A program made the position numbers and the translations under genes. Below are positions 14,857 to 22,573 of a DNA stretch of 35,532 nucleotides, in pieces. The first letter of the stretch is position 1, and each line of letters opens with the position of its first letter. The notes below the pieces were generated by a model. That model ran no database searches. It was not told the DNA's origin and worked only from the letters and a program-made list of their open reading frames with translations. Source of the DNA: an uncultured Lachnospiraceae bacterium (GTDB lineage: Bacteria > Bacillota > Clostridia > Lachnospirales > Lachnospiraceae); the NCBI GenBank assembly GCA_910579805.1, contig CAJTWM010000036.1, positions 1 to 35,532 on the forward strand. The letters run 5' to 3'.

Positions 14857-16398
14857 TTACTTTTTAATCAATAAGGATTGTCCCGTCATTTCCGCCGGTT
14901 TTTCCATTCCCATTGTTTCAATCAGTGTCGGCACAATATCTGCAAGACAACCGTCTTCTTTTAAAGTATACGACTCGTCATAGTTAACAAGGATGAACGG
15001 TACCTGATTGGTCGTATGAGCCGTAAACGGAGCGCCGGTTTCATAGTCCACAAGTTGTTCCGCATTGCCATGGTCTGCGCAGATGAACATCACTCCGTCT
15101 GTTTCTTCAATCGCTTCAACTGCTTTTCCCACACACTCGTCTACCGCTTCTACCGCTTTGATCGCAGCGGCTTCAATTCCTGTATGACCTACCATATCCG
15201 GATTTGCAAAGTTAATGATAATTACGTCATACTTGCCGGAACGAATCGCATCAGTCAGTTTATCGCATACTTCATACGCGCTCATTTCCGGTTTCAGATC
15301 GTACGTCGCTACCTTCGGGGAATTGACAAGAATCCTGTCTTCCCCTTCATTGGGTTCTTCTACGCCTCCATTAAAGAAAAAAGTGACATGCGCATATTTT
15401 TCCGTTTCTGCGATCCTTGCCTGTGTCATTTTATTGCCGGCAAGCCACTCACCAAAGGTATTGGTAACCGAAATTTTATGGAACGCAACTTCTTTATTCG
15501 GAATAGTAGGATCATAGTCTGAAAAACATACAAATTTTGTCTGTATCCGCTCCGGTCTTTCAAATCCTTTAAAGTCATCGTCACAGAAAGCTCTCGTGAT
15601 CTCTCTTGCACGATCGGGACGGAAATTAAAAAATACAACGGAATCATGATCTTTAATAGTTCCTATTGCTTTTCCGTCTCTTACCACGACCGTAGGTTTG
15701 ACAAATTCATCCGTCTCGTCTCTGTCATAGGAACTTTGTATCCCTGCAACGCTGCTTTCAGCGGTAAGTCCCTCCCCTTTCGTAAGGGCATCATAAGCCA
15801 GTTTAACTCTATCGTAGTTATTATCCCTGTCCATAGCGTAATAACGGCCCATTACAGAAGCGATCTCGCCTACTCCAATCTCTTTCATTTTTTCATCCAA
15901 CTGCTCCGCATAACTTTTGCCGCTTGCAGGCGGCGTATCCCGTCCGTCTAAAAATCCGTGTACATATACTTTAGAGAGTCCGTTTTTCTTCGCAAGTTCT
16001 AATAATCCGTAAAGATGGGTATTATGGCTGTGTACGCCCCCGTCCGACAAAAGTCCAAAAAAATGGATCGCCGAATCATTCTTCTTACAGTTCTCTACTG
16101 CTGCTAAAAGCGCCGGGTTCTCAAAAAAAGTACCGTCCTGAATTTCTTTTGTGATCCTTGTAAGTTCCTGATATACGATCCGGCCCGCGCCCATATTTAA
16201 ATGTCCCACTTCAGAATTTCCCATCTGACCGTCGGGAAGTCCCACTGCCATACCGCTGGCATTCCCCCGTACAAAAGGGCATTCCTTCATTAATCTATCC
16301 ATAACAGGAGTTTTTGCCTGCGCTACCGCATTGCCGTCAACTTTACTGTTAAGACCGTAACCGTCTAAGATCATCAATACAGTTGTTTTTTTACTCAT
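14857..16398 (-). CDS. gpmI: Phosphoglycerate mutase, cofactor-independent
   Basis: A 513-residue Mn-dependent enzyme that interconverts 3- and 2-phosphoglycerate, the step before enolase. It belongs to the alkaline phosphatase superfamily. The N-terminal metal motif MILDGYG, the phosphoserine loop PDGQMGNSEVGHLNMGAG in part (catalytic Ser near residue 62), the substrate-binding GLLSDGGVHSH and GFLDGRDTPP, RPDRAREITRAF, and the C-terminal metal motif ICADHGNAEQL are all present. Length is normal. GGAGG lies about nine bases before the ATG. It has its own promoter and terminator and so forms a single-gene unit. Confidence 0.97.
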   Translation of the reverse strand: MSKKTTVLMILDGYGLNSKVDGNAVAQAKTPVMDRLMKECPFVRGNASGMAVGLPDGQMGNSEVGHLNMGAGRIVYQELTRITKEIQDGTFFENPALLAAVENCKKNDSAIHFFGLLSDGGVHSHNTHLYGLLELAKKNGLSKVYVHGFLDGRDTPPASGKSYAEQLDEKMKEIGVGEIASVMGRYYAMDRDNNYDRVKLAYDALTKGEGLTAESSVAGIQSSYDRDETDEFVKPTVVVRDGKAIGTIKDHDSVVFFNFRPDRAREITRAFCDDDFKGFERPERIQTKFVCFSDYDPTIPNKEVAFHKISVTNTFGEWLAGNKMTQARIAETEKYAHVTFFFNGGVEEPNEGEDRILVNSPKVATYDLKPEMSAYEVCDKLTDAIRSGKYDVIIINFANPDMVGHTGIEAAAIKAVEAVDECVGKAVEAIEETDGVMFICADHGNAEQLVDYETGAPFTAHTTNQVPFILVNYDESYTLKEDGCLADIVPTLIETMGMEKPAEMTGQSLLIKK

Positions 16399-16434
16399 GA
16401 TTTATTCCCTCCGTTTTCTCATAACCTGCAAATT

Positions 16435-16463
16435 ATTATACCCTACTTTTTTTTGATTCGCAA
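16435..16463 (-). promoter_or_regulatory. Promoter of gpmI
   Basis: TTGCGA (16458-16463), 17 bp, TATAAT (16435-16440) on the minus strand, 37 bp before the ATG. Confidence 0.72.
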
Positions 16464-16514
16464 CCGGTCTTTTCCTTTATTCTTTCGCTTTATCCACCCT
16501 CTATTCAGGCAAAA

Positions 16515-16548
16515 GAGCGTTTACCGGATAGCCTGCCGGTAAACGCTC
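16515..16548 (-). terminator. Intrinsic terminator of the coiled-coil gene
   Basis: A perfect 13-bp stem (16515-16527 with 16536-16548), loop of 8, followed on the minus strand by TTTT. It begins 12 bp after the stop codon. Confidence 0.8.
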
Positions 16549-16559
16549 CCTTAATCGAA

Positions 16560-16997
16560 TCAATTTATATGTTCGATCCATTCCCTATTTTCCGTACTTT
16601 TTCCCCATGCGTCCAGTGCAAGTTCATAAGTACCGGAAATTTTTCGGTTCATATCTTTAATCTCTTTTCCCATTTCTATCTGTCTGGATTTCAGTGCCGC
16701 TACTTCTGAATTCAGCTTATCAATACCATACTCTACACGGTTGAGCCTGCCATCCATGGCATCAAGCCTGCCGTCCATGGCGTCAAGCCTTCTGTCCATT
16801 TGGTCAAGTCTGCCATCCATAGCGTCAAATCTTCTGTCCATTTGGTCAAGCCTGCCATCCATAGCGTCAAATCTTCTGTCCATTTGGTCAAGCCTGCCGT
16901 CCATGGTATCAAGTCTTCCGTCCATTCGGTCAAGCCTATTATTTATTGGTTGCAATAATGTTGCTATCGCCTGCAAGTCATCTTTGGTCAATGCCAT
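16560..16997 (-). CDS. Heptad-repeat coiled-coil protein
   Basis: A 145-residue protein of unknown function built mostly from heptads of the form M-D-G/R-R-L/F-D-x. Residues about 15-90 hold ten or so consecutive heptads, with the 14-residue unit MDGRLDQMDRRFDA repeated nearly exactly at both protein and DNA level (42-bp units, about 16800-16895). A less regular coiled coil (about 90-125) follows, then a short C-terminal part with Trp residues. It has no signal peptide or membrane segment. The ATG at 16997 is chosen over an upstream start because AAAGGAAT/GGGAT sequences precede it and MALTKDDLQAI begins a natural helix. Similar repeat proteins are common in Lachnospiraceae, often variable in repeat number; their role is not known to me. 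Confidence 0.78.
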   Translation of the reverse strand: MALTKDDLQAIATLLQPINNRLDRMDGRLDTMDGRLDQMDRRFDAMDGRLDQMDRRFDAMDGRLDQMDRRLDAMDGRLDAMDGRLNRVEYGIDKLNSEVAALKSRQIEMGKEIKDMNRKISGTYELALDAWGKSTENREWIEHIN

Positions 16998-17047
16998 TAT
17001 TATCCCATTCCTTTCTATACATAATGCCAATTATCGGCTTCGGTATA

Positions 17048-17212
17048 TTATTTGGCTGATTCCCTGCTGTCCCAGTCAATTCTCAAGTTTAACTTATTTA
17101 CTTTTATTACAATTCCTACATTATCAGCGCTTACAAAAGGATGGAAAGCATAGGTATCCCATAAGCGAAATATTTTCGGACGGCCCCTTGATTTTATTAT
17201 AACCTTTTTCAT
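17048..17212 (-). CDS. Possible 54-residue protein
   Basis: An uninterrupted ATG-started frame of 54 codons between the cation transporter and the coiled-coil gene. The translation starts MKKVIIKSRGRPKIFRLWDT and ends in SRESAK; it is basic, mixed polar and hydrophobic, with a central VGIVIKV strand. Against it, there is no Shine-Dalgarno sequence and a good promoter (17196-17223) overlaps its start. For it, the composition is protein-like rather than AT-rich spacer. It could be a small gene, a remnant of a larger one, or the translated part of a conserved intergenic element. I do not recognise a family. Confidence 0.35.
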   Translation of the reverse strand: MKKVIIKSRGRPKIFRLWDTYAFHPFVSADNVGIVIKVNKLNLRIDWDSRESAK

Positions 17213-17223
17213 ATCGCTTTCAA
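17196..17223 (-). promoter_or_regulatory. Promoter between the cation transporter and coiled-coil genes
   Basis: TTGAAA (17218-17223), 16 bp, TATAAT (17196-17201) on the minus strand. If used, it gives the coiled-coil gene a leader of about 190 bases. Confidence 0.5.
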
Positions 17224-17263
17224 GTGGCCGATAGCCCTATTTTTTTATTCCACAATGGGACTT

Positions 17264-18430
17264 CTAACAGTAGGATTTATCCACATCGATCACCGTATAA
17301 TAACTGGGATCCAAACTGGAAAAGGCTTCTGCGATATACTCTTTGATCTCCAAATCTGAAAATTTAAAATCATAAGGCACCACCACATCAAAAATAACAT
17401 TAGTATGAGTAGGCCCTTTTACAAGCCGAAAATCATGAAGCGTTAACGCAGGCGAAAGCTGATGGATAAGTTCTATCGCCGATTCTTTCAATTTTTGTGT
17501 TTCTTCATCGTCGTTACAGATAGGATCCATATGGATTACGGCATCACACTGAAGCGTAGTGCGCAGACAATGTTCAATATTATCGATCGTATCATGGAGC
17601 TGCAGAAGATTCCCATTTGCCGGAACTTCTGCATGTAAAGAAACCATAACGCGCCCCGGACCATAATCATGAACGATCAAATCATGGATTCCTAAAATAT
17701 CTTCATAAGACAGCACAATATCCGATATCCGCTGCACAAACTCAGGTGTCGGCGGCTGGCCCAGCAAAGGGCTGAGCGTTTCCTTCGCAGCGGAAAAACC
17801 TGCATAGAAAATAAAGCAGCCGACTAAAACGCCGCAGTATCCGTCTATATTTAATCCGGTAAAATGAGAGAGCAATGTGGATGCCAGCACCGCTGTCGTA
17901 GCAAGTGAATCGCTGAAACTGTCCGTCGCCGTCGCTTTCATTGCCGCACTGTTTAATTTCTGCCCAAGTTTCCTATTGTAAAAACACATATAAAGCTTGA
18001 CTGCAATGGAAACAATCAAAATCACAACTGTCAAAATACGAAATGTGATCTCCTCCGGATGAAAAATCTTCTTAACGGAAGATTCCACCAATTCCACTGC
18101 CATTACAAGTATGGCAAGGGATACAAGCGCCCCTGTTATGTATTCGATACGGCCGTGGCCGAAAGGATGGTTCGAATCCGGTTTTTGTCCCGCCATTTTA
18201 AAACCGACCAGCGTAATGACGGAAGAAGCCGCATCGGAAAGGTTATTAAACGCATCGGCTGTGATCGCAATCGATCTGCTAAAAAACCCCGCGGCAAATT
18301 TCCCTGCAAAAAGTAAAAAATTGAAACATATTCCCACCGCGCCACAGAGAATACCATACGCCTGCCGGACAGGCGCGCGATCCGTCTCCTTATAATTCCT
18401 GATAAATATCTTCGCTAACAATGAAACCAT
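17264..18430 (-). CDS. Cation diffusion facilitator family transporter
   Basis: A 388-residue membrane protein that probably exports divalent metal ions by proton exchange. Six hydrophobic segments lie in residues about 20-240. The metal-site Asp positions are seen in ITADAFNNLSDAAS (second segment) and ATDSFSDSLATT (fifth segment), between which lies the His-rich loop SNHPFGHGRIEYI. The cytoplasmic C-terminal dimer domain (about 245-330) includes GIHDLIVHDYGPGRVMVSLH and AVIHMDP, and a further 60 residues extend beyond it. The frame opens at 18547, but the ATG at 18430 has GGAG eight bases upstream and begins just before the first membrane segment. Metal specificity cannot be stated. It is divergent from the exporter operon. 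Confidence 0.9.
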   Translation of the reverse strand: MVSLLAKIFIRNYKETDRAPVRQAYGILCGAVGICFNFLLFAGKFAAGFFSRSIAITADAFNNLSDAASSVITLVGFKMAGQKPDSNHPFGHGRIEYITGALVSLAILVMAVELVESSVKKIFHPEEITFRILTVVILIVSIAVKLYMCFYNRKLGQKLNSAAMKATATDSFSDSLATTAVLASTLLSHFTGLNIDGYCGVLVGCFIFYAGFSAAKETLSPLLGQPPTPEFVQRISDIVLSYEDILGIHDLIVHDYGPGRVMVSLHAEVPANGNLLQLHDTIDNIEHCLRTTLQCDAVIHMDPICNDDEETQKLKESAIELIHQLSPALTLHDFRLVKGPTHTNVIFDVVVPYDFKFSDLEIKEYIAEAFSSLDPSYYTVIDVDKSYC

Positions 18431-18479
18431 AACAATCTCCGCTCTATATAAAAAATCCGATCCGCTCGTCAATTCTTTT

Positions 18480-18508
18480 ATTGTAGTACATCCGGACCGA
18501 AAATACAA
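18480..18508 (-). promoter_or_regulatory. Promoter of the cation transporter gene
   Basis: TTGTAT (18503-18508), 17 bp, TACAAT (18480-18485) on the minus strand. It also argues for the ATG at 18430, since the longer frame would start upstream of the promoter. Confidence 0.55.
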
Positions 18509-18606
18509 CGAGAAAACGCCTTTTTTAAAGAGTCTGAAAACATTCATTTCAGCCTGTCAATAAAATGAAATCCGAAAACAAAATTGGAAACATTTGAAAA
18601 AATGTA

Positions 18607-18635
18607 TTGACAAAATAAACTTTGTGGCGTATTGT
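18607..18635 (+). promoter_or_regulatory. Promoter of the leader-peptide and exporter operon
   Basis: A perfect TTGACA (18607-18612), 17 bp, then TATTGT (18630-18635). The transcript would begin near 18642, about 40 bases before the leader-peptide start. Confidence 0.78.
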
Positions 18636-18681
18636 GAATTTACGCTTAGTCAACAAATAAAGAAGGAAGGAGGTAAAACAG

Positions 18682-18780
18682 ATGATGAACTCAGCGTTAC
18701 ACTTTAATTTTACATTTACAACAAAAAATAGTTTATCTTTTGGAATTACCTCTGCGATTTATGTTTCGGACTGTAGTTGA
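18682..18780 (+). CDS. 32-residue leader peptide of the ABC exporter operon
   Basis: A short frame starting MMNSALHFNFTFTT and ending in SAIYVSDCS, with a perfect AAGGAGGT seven bases before the first ATG, the best ribosome-binding site in the window. Promoter, ribosome-binding site, peptide ORF, intrinsic terminator and exporter gene follow in that order within 300 bp, the layout of ribosome-mediated attenuation. The peptide lacks a signal sequence, a double-Gly leader or a Cys-rich core, and the exporters lack a C39 peptidase domain, so a bacteriocin precursor is less likely. Its last codons (CTGTAGT, 18771-18777) can pair with the terminator's 3' arm. In B. subtilis, bmrB precedes bmrCD in the same way; the present peptide has no similarity I can recall. 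Confidence 0.72.
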   Translation: MMNSALHFNFTFTTKNSLSFGITSAIYVSDCS

Positions 18781-18788
18781 CAAGAAGT

Positions 18789-18823
18789 TTATCGTTCTTT
18801 ATCTATTATTTTTAGAATGATGA
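18789..18823 (+). other. Hairpin between leader peptide and terminator
   Basis: TTATCGTTCT (18789-18798) pairs with AGAATGATGA (18814-18823), ten pairs including two G-U. It sits between the leader stop and the terminator and would bring the proposed antiterminator halves closer together. Confidence 0.45.
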
Positions 18824-18849
18824 TTTCATTGTATTATGTCGTACGTTTT

Positions 18850-18880
18850 TAGCCGTGGTAATTTACTACGGCTATTTTTT
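18850..18880 (+). terminator. Attenuator terminator before the exporter genes
   Basis: TAGCCGTGGT (18850-18859) pairs with ACTACGGCTA (18865-18874) over ten pairs with one G-U, loop AATTT, followed by six Ts. It lies 70 bp past the leader-peptide stop and 31 bp before the exporter ATG, so most transcripts should end here unless it is prevented from forming. Confidence 0.85.
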
Positions 18881-18911
18881 ATGCAAATTTTTAATAGGGA
18901 GGGAAAACACC

Positions 18912-20645
18912 ATGAAAAAATTATCCGGCTATCTATGGGAACACAAATTTGCCTATCTTTTTGCCGTGTTCTCTATGCTGATCGCAGTTTCGCTGGATCT
19001 TTATGCGCCGCAGCTTACGAAACGAATCGTAGACGAAGTCATCGTAGGCGGGGAAACGGAAAAATTAAAATTTTTACTGCTTGGAATCTTCTGCATCGGA
19101 ACCGGCAGATGTATTTTTCAGTATGCAAAAGAGTTCACTTTTGACTATGCCGCATCTTCTATCAGCGGCAGGATGCGTAAAGATCTGTTTACCCATGTAC
19201 AAGGGCTTAGCGCAGATTTTTTTGACCGTACCAATACTGGAGAACTGATGGCGCGTATCAAAGATGATGTTGACCGGATCTGGGACGCCGTAGGATATGT
19301 CGGTATGTTGATCCTGGAAGTCGTTGTGCATACGCTTATTGTTTTATATTTTATGTACAGCCTGAATTGGAAACTGGCGCTGATACCCACTGCCGCCATG
19401 ATTATATGCGGCCTGATCGCAATCGTCATGGAAAGAAAACTCGGAACCGTATATGAAGAGATCAGCGAAGAAAACGCGGTATTAAATACCGTTGCCGAAG
19501 AAAATCTCGCCGGCGTCCGTACCGTAAAAGCTTTTGCAAGAGAAAAATACGAAATCGGGAAATTTTTAAAGCATAACCAAAAATATTATGAGTTAAATAT
19601 GAAACAGTCCAAGGTTTTTGTAAAATACTATCCTTATTTTTCGGTCATTACAAAAATACTTCCGCTCGTCACCCTGATGCTCGGCGGTTATCTGACCATA
19701 CAAAAGTCCATGACTTTAGGGGAACTCAGCGCTTTTGTCGAGTACTCCACCAACATTGTATGGCCTATGGAAATGTTAGGCTGGCTGACCAACAGCATCT
19801 CTTCCGCTTTTGCATCCAATAAAAAACTGAAAAAAATTTATGCGGAAAAACCCAGTATTACGGAAACTGAAAAGCCTGTCGTTCTGGATCGGATACATGG
19901 CAAAATTGAATTTTCCCATGTAGGATTTCACAAAGCCGACAACTACGAGATTTTAAGCGATATCAGTTTTTGTATCGAACCTGGAAAGACACTTGGCATT
20001 ATGGGCGCTACAGGCGCGGGAAAAACTTCGATTATTCATCTGTTACAGCGCCTTTACGATGCAACGGACGGCGACATCTTCCTAGATGACGTAAATGTAA
20101 AAAATCTGACTTTGAAACAGATCAGAAGCAATATTTCTTTGGTCATGCAAGATGTTTTTCTTTTTTCGGATACCATCACCGAAAATGTCAAGCTGGGAAA
20201 GCGGGACGTGGTTGACGCCAGTCTTGTGAGAAGCGCTTCTAAGGACGCGCAGGCAAGCGAATTTATCGAACGTATGGAAAAACAATACGATACCGTGATC
20301 GGGGAAAGAGGAGTGGGCCTTTCCGGAGGGCAAAAGCAAAGGATCAGCATTGCCCGCGCCCTTGCCAAGAAAAATCCTATTCTTGTTTTGGACGATTCTA
20401 CTTCAGCTTTAGATATGGAAACAGAACATTTAATCCAACAGACATTAAACGAACTTAAAGATACTACCAAAATCATTATTGCCCACCGAATCAGTTCGGT
20501 AAAAAATGCAGATGAGATCATCGTCATGGACAATGGCCGGATTGCCGAAAAGGGAACTCATGACGGGCTTTTGCAAAAGAAAGGACTTTATTACGAAACC
20601 TATCTTTCCCAATACGGTGATTTTCTGCTTGGAAAGGAGGCATAA
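18912..20645 (+). CDS. ABC exporter half-transporter, degenerate-site subunit
   Basis: A 577-residue multidrug-type exporter subunit. Six membrane segments occupy about residues 15-300 (type IV exporter fold). The ATPase domain has Walker A GATGAGKTS (about 364-372), Q-loop VMQDVFLFSD, a canonical signature LSGGQKQR (about 469), and Walker B ILVLDDSTSALD, in which Asp replaces the catalytic Glu. Asp at this position marks the non-hydrolysing site of heterodimeric exporters such as TM287/288, BmrC and LmrC. The frame opens at a GTG inside the terminator; the ATG at 18912 with GGGAGGG upstream is the real start. It is followed two bases later by its partner gene. Confidence 0.94.
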   Translation: MKKLSGYLWEHKFAYLFAVFSMLIAVSLDLYAPQLTKRIVDEVIVGGETEKLKFLLLGIFCIGTGRCIFQYAKEFTFDYAASSISGRMRKDLFTHVQGLSADFFDRTNTGELMARIKDDVDRIWDAVGYVGMLILEVVVHTLIVLYFMYSLNWKLALIPTAAMIICGLIAIVMERKLGTVYEEISEENAVLNTVAEENLAGVRTVKAFAREKYEIGKFLKHNQKYYELNMKQSKVFVKYYPYFSVITKILPLVTLMLGGYLTIQKSMTLGELSAFVEYSTNIVWPMEMLGWLTNSISSAFASNKKLKKIYAEKPSITETEKPVVLDRIHGKIEFSHVGFHKADNYEILSDISFCIEPGKTLGIMGATGAGKTSIIHLLQRLYDATDGDIFLDDVNVKNLTLKQIRSNISLVMQDVFLFSDTITENVKLGKRDVVDASLVRSASKDAQASEFIERMEKQYDTVIGERGVGLSGGQKQRISIARALAKKNPILVLDDSTSALDMETEHLIQQTLNELKDTTKIIIAHRISSVKNADEIIVMDNGRIAEKGTHDGLLQKKGLYYETYLSQYGDFLLGKEA

Positions 20646-20647
20646 TC

Positions 20648-22420
20648 ATGCCCATTAATTCATTTAAAGACGACGAGCAGCACATAGAGCGAAATAAGCG
20701 GGAAACTCTGCTGCGTTTGTTCCACTATCTGCTTGCCTATAAAAAAGAAATCGTCGGCGTCCTCGCCGTTATGCTATTCTGCCTTGGCGTTACCTTGGTC
20801 AATCCTCTCATTATGGAATCGGCCATTGACGACCATATTGCAGCCGCCGATTACAAGGGACTTTTCAAATTGATTGGAATCGCGCTCTTTTTAAACCTTT
20901 TAGTAGTGCTCGCCATAAAGATCCGTATGTATGTAATGGCCAAAGTCTGCAACAACATTTTGGTAACGATCAGGCAGGAGCTCTATACCCACATACAGAC
21001 ATTAGATTTTCACTTTTTTGACAGCCGTCCTACGGGGAAAATCCTTTCCCGTATCATAGGCGATATCAATTCCTTAAAAGATGTGCTCAGTAACTGTGTG
21101 ACTACTCTGATTCCTGATTTTTTAACGATTATCGCAGTTGTGGTCATTATGTTTGCCAAAAATCCGGTCCTTGCAGTAGCTTCACTGTTAAGCATTCCGC
21201 TTATGGCATTAGGCATGTGTCTGATTGAAGCTAACGCCCATCCCCGCTGGCAGACGTTCCGGAAAAAATCGTCTAACCTGAACGCTTTTATCCATGAGGA
21301 TATGTCCGGTATGCGAATCATCCAAAGCTTTACCGCTGAAGAAGAAACGGAAAACACTTTTGACGAATTGATCGAAGAGCACCGCAGTTCCTTTATCAAA
21401 GCGGTCCGCTTGAGCGATTCTTTCGGCTCCGTGATCGATTTTAGCTGGGGACTTGGATGCATCTGCCTTTATTTCACAGGTATCGTTATTTTAGGCACGG
21501 ATAAAGTGTCTCTCGGCACTTTCATCGCTTTCGGATCATATATCAGTATGTTTTGGCAGCCCATCAACAATCTGAGCAACTTTTACAATCAGATCATCAC
21601 TAATATTGCCGGAGCGGAACGTATTTTTGAAGTACTGGATACGAAAGCGGAAATAAGCGACGCGGACGGGGTAACGGAAATTCCTGAAATAAAAGGTCAG
21701 GTAAGCTTTGACCATGTATCTTTTTCCTATGACGCAAATACAAAGGTTTTAAACGACGTCAGCTTTCAGATCGCTCCCGGTGAAACGATTGCCCTCGTAG
21801 GCCCTACCGGAGCAGGCAAAACTACGATCGTAAACCTGATCAGCCGTTTTTATGACGTACAGGACGGTACGGTGAGCATAGACGGATACGATGTAAAAAA
21901 AGTATCGATTGAAAGCCTCCGCAAGCAGATGGGTATCATGACACAGGATAATTTCCTGTTTTCCGGTACGATCAAAGAAAATATACGCTACGGAAAACTG
22001 GACGCCACGGACGAAGAGATCGTCGCTGCCGCAAAAGCAGTCAATGCTCATGATTTTATTATAAAACTGGAAAAAGGATATGACACAGAATTGTCAGAAC
22101 GGGGAGGCGGGCTTTCTATCGGCCAGAAACAGTTGCTTGCTTTCGCAAGAACCATGGTATCCATGCCGAAAATCCTGATACTGGACGAAGCAACCTCCAG
22201 CATCGATACCAAAACGGAACTTCTTGTCCAATCCGGTATTGAAAATCTGTTAAAAGGAAGAACTTCTTTTGTGATCGCCCACCGGCTTTCTACGATCCAA
22301 AAAGCAGACCGCATTTTTGTCATCGACGACGGGCGGATCATGGAAGAAGGAAATGCAAAAGAATTGCTTGAAAAGAAAGGCACTTATTATCATTTATATA
22401 TGGCACAGTTCGCAGTGTAA
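20648..22420 (+). CDS. ABC exporter half-transporter, catalytic subunit
   Basis: A 590-residue partner of the preceding subunit, with six membrane segments (about 30-320) and an ATPase domain. Walker A is GPTGAGKTT (about 387), the Q-loop is MTQDNFLFSG, Walker B ILILDEATSSID keeps the catalytic Glu (about 511), and the switch His is in VIAHRLST. The signature is LSIGQKQLLAFAR, degenerate where the partner has LSGGQ. This matches the family rule: the consensus ATP site pairs this Walker B with the partner's signature, and the degenerate site pairs the partner's Asp with this LSIGQ. AAGGAGG lies eight bases before the ATG. Likely substrates are antibiotics or other hydrophobic compounds, by analogy with BmrCD and LmrCD. 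Confidence 0.95.
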   Translation: MPINSFKDDEQHIERNKRETLLRLFHYLLAYKKEIVGVLAVMLFCLGVTLVNPLIMESAIDDHIAAADYKGLFKLIGIALFLNLLVVLAIKIRMYVMAKVCNNILVTIRQELYTHIQTLDFHFFDSRPTGKILSRIIGDINSLKDVLSNCVTTLIPDFLTIIAVVVIMFAKNPVLAVASLLSIPLMALGMCLIEANAHPRWQTFRKKSSNLNAFIHEDMSGMRIIQSFTAEEETENTFDELIEEHRSSFIKAVRLSDSFGSVIDFSWGLGCICLYFTGIVILGTDKVSLGTFIAFGSYISMFWQPINNLSNFYNQIITNIAGAERIFEVLDTKAEISDADGVTEIPEIKGQVSFDHVSFSYDANTKVLNDVSFQIAPGETIALVGPTGAGKTTIVNLISRFYDVQDGTVSIDGYDVKKVSIESLRKQMGIMTQDNFLFSGTIKENIRYGKLDATDEEIVAAAKAVNAHDFIIKLEKGYDTELSERGGGLSIGQKQLLAFARTMVSMPKILILDEATSSIDTKTELLVQSGIENLLKGRTSFVIAHRLSTIQKADRIFVIDDGRIMEEGNAKELLEKKGTYYHLYMAQFAV

Positions 22421-22461
22421 TCCTATCACAATTTATGGGATCCGCTGACCCCATTCATTTA

Positions 22462-22518
22462 AAAGCGCCGGAAGGAGAAATAGTTCTTACTTCTCTTCCA
22501 GCGCTTCTTTTTTAAACT
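22462..22518. terminator. Bidirectional terminator between convergent genes
   Basis: AAGCGC/GCGCTT closes a stem continued by GGAAG/CTTCC and AGAA/TTCT. On the plus strand it is followed by TTCTTTTTT, on the minus strand by TTTT. It serves the exporter operon and probably the convergent thiN. Confidence 0.78.
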
Positions 22519-22573
22519 GCAAATAAAAATAATTAGGATCTATGGCCTTCTCCAAAAGTCTCCTATCTTTTTG

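Noticed and set aside
16741..16940. Regular repeats that could suggest a CRISPR array
   Set aside because: Repeats are contiguous, 21/42 bp, without unique spacers, and are in frame within a heptad coiled-coil gene.
18431..18547. Longer N-terminus of the cation transporter gene
   Set aside because: It would start upstream of the -35/-10 pair at 18480-18508 and has no ribosome-binding site, whereas the ATG at 18430 has one.
18682..18780. Leader peptide as a bacteriocin or RiPP precursor exported by the adjacent ABC proteins
   Set aside because: There is no double-Gly leader, no modification enzyme, no immunity gene and no C39 peptidase domain; the terminator between it and the exporter fits attenuation better. 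Not fully excluded.
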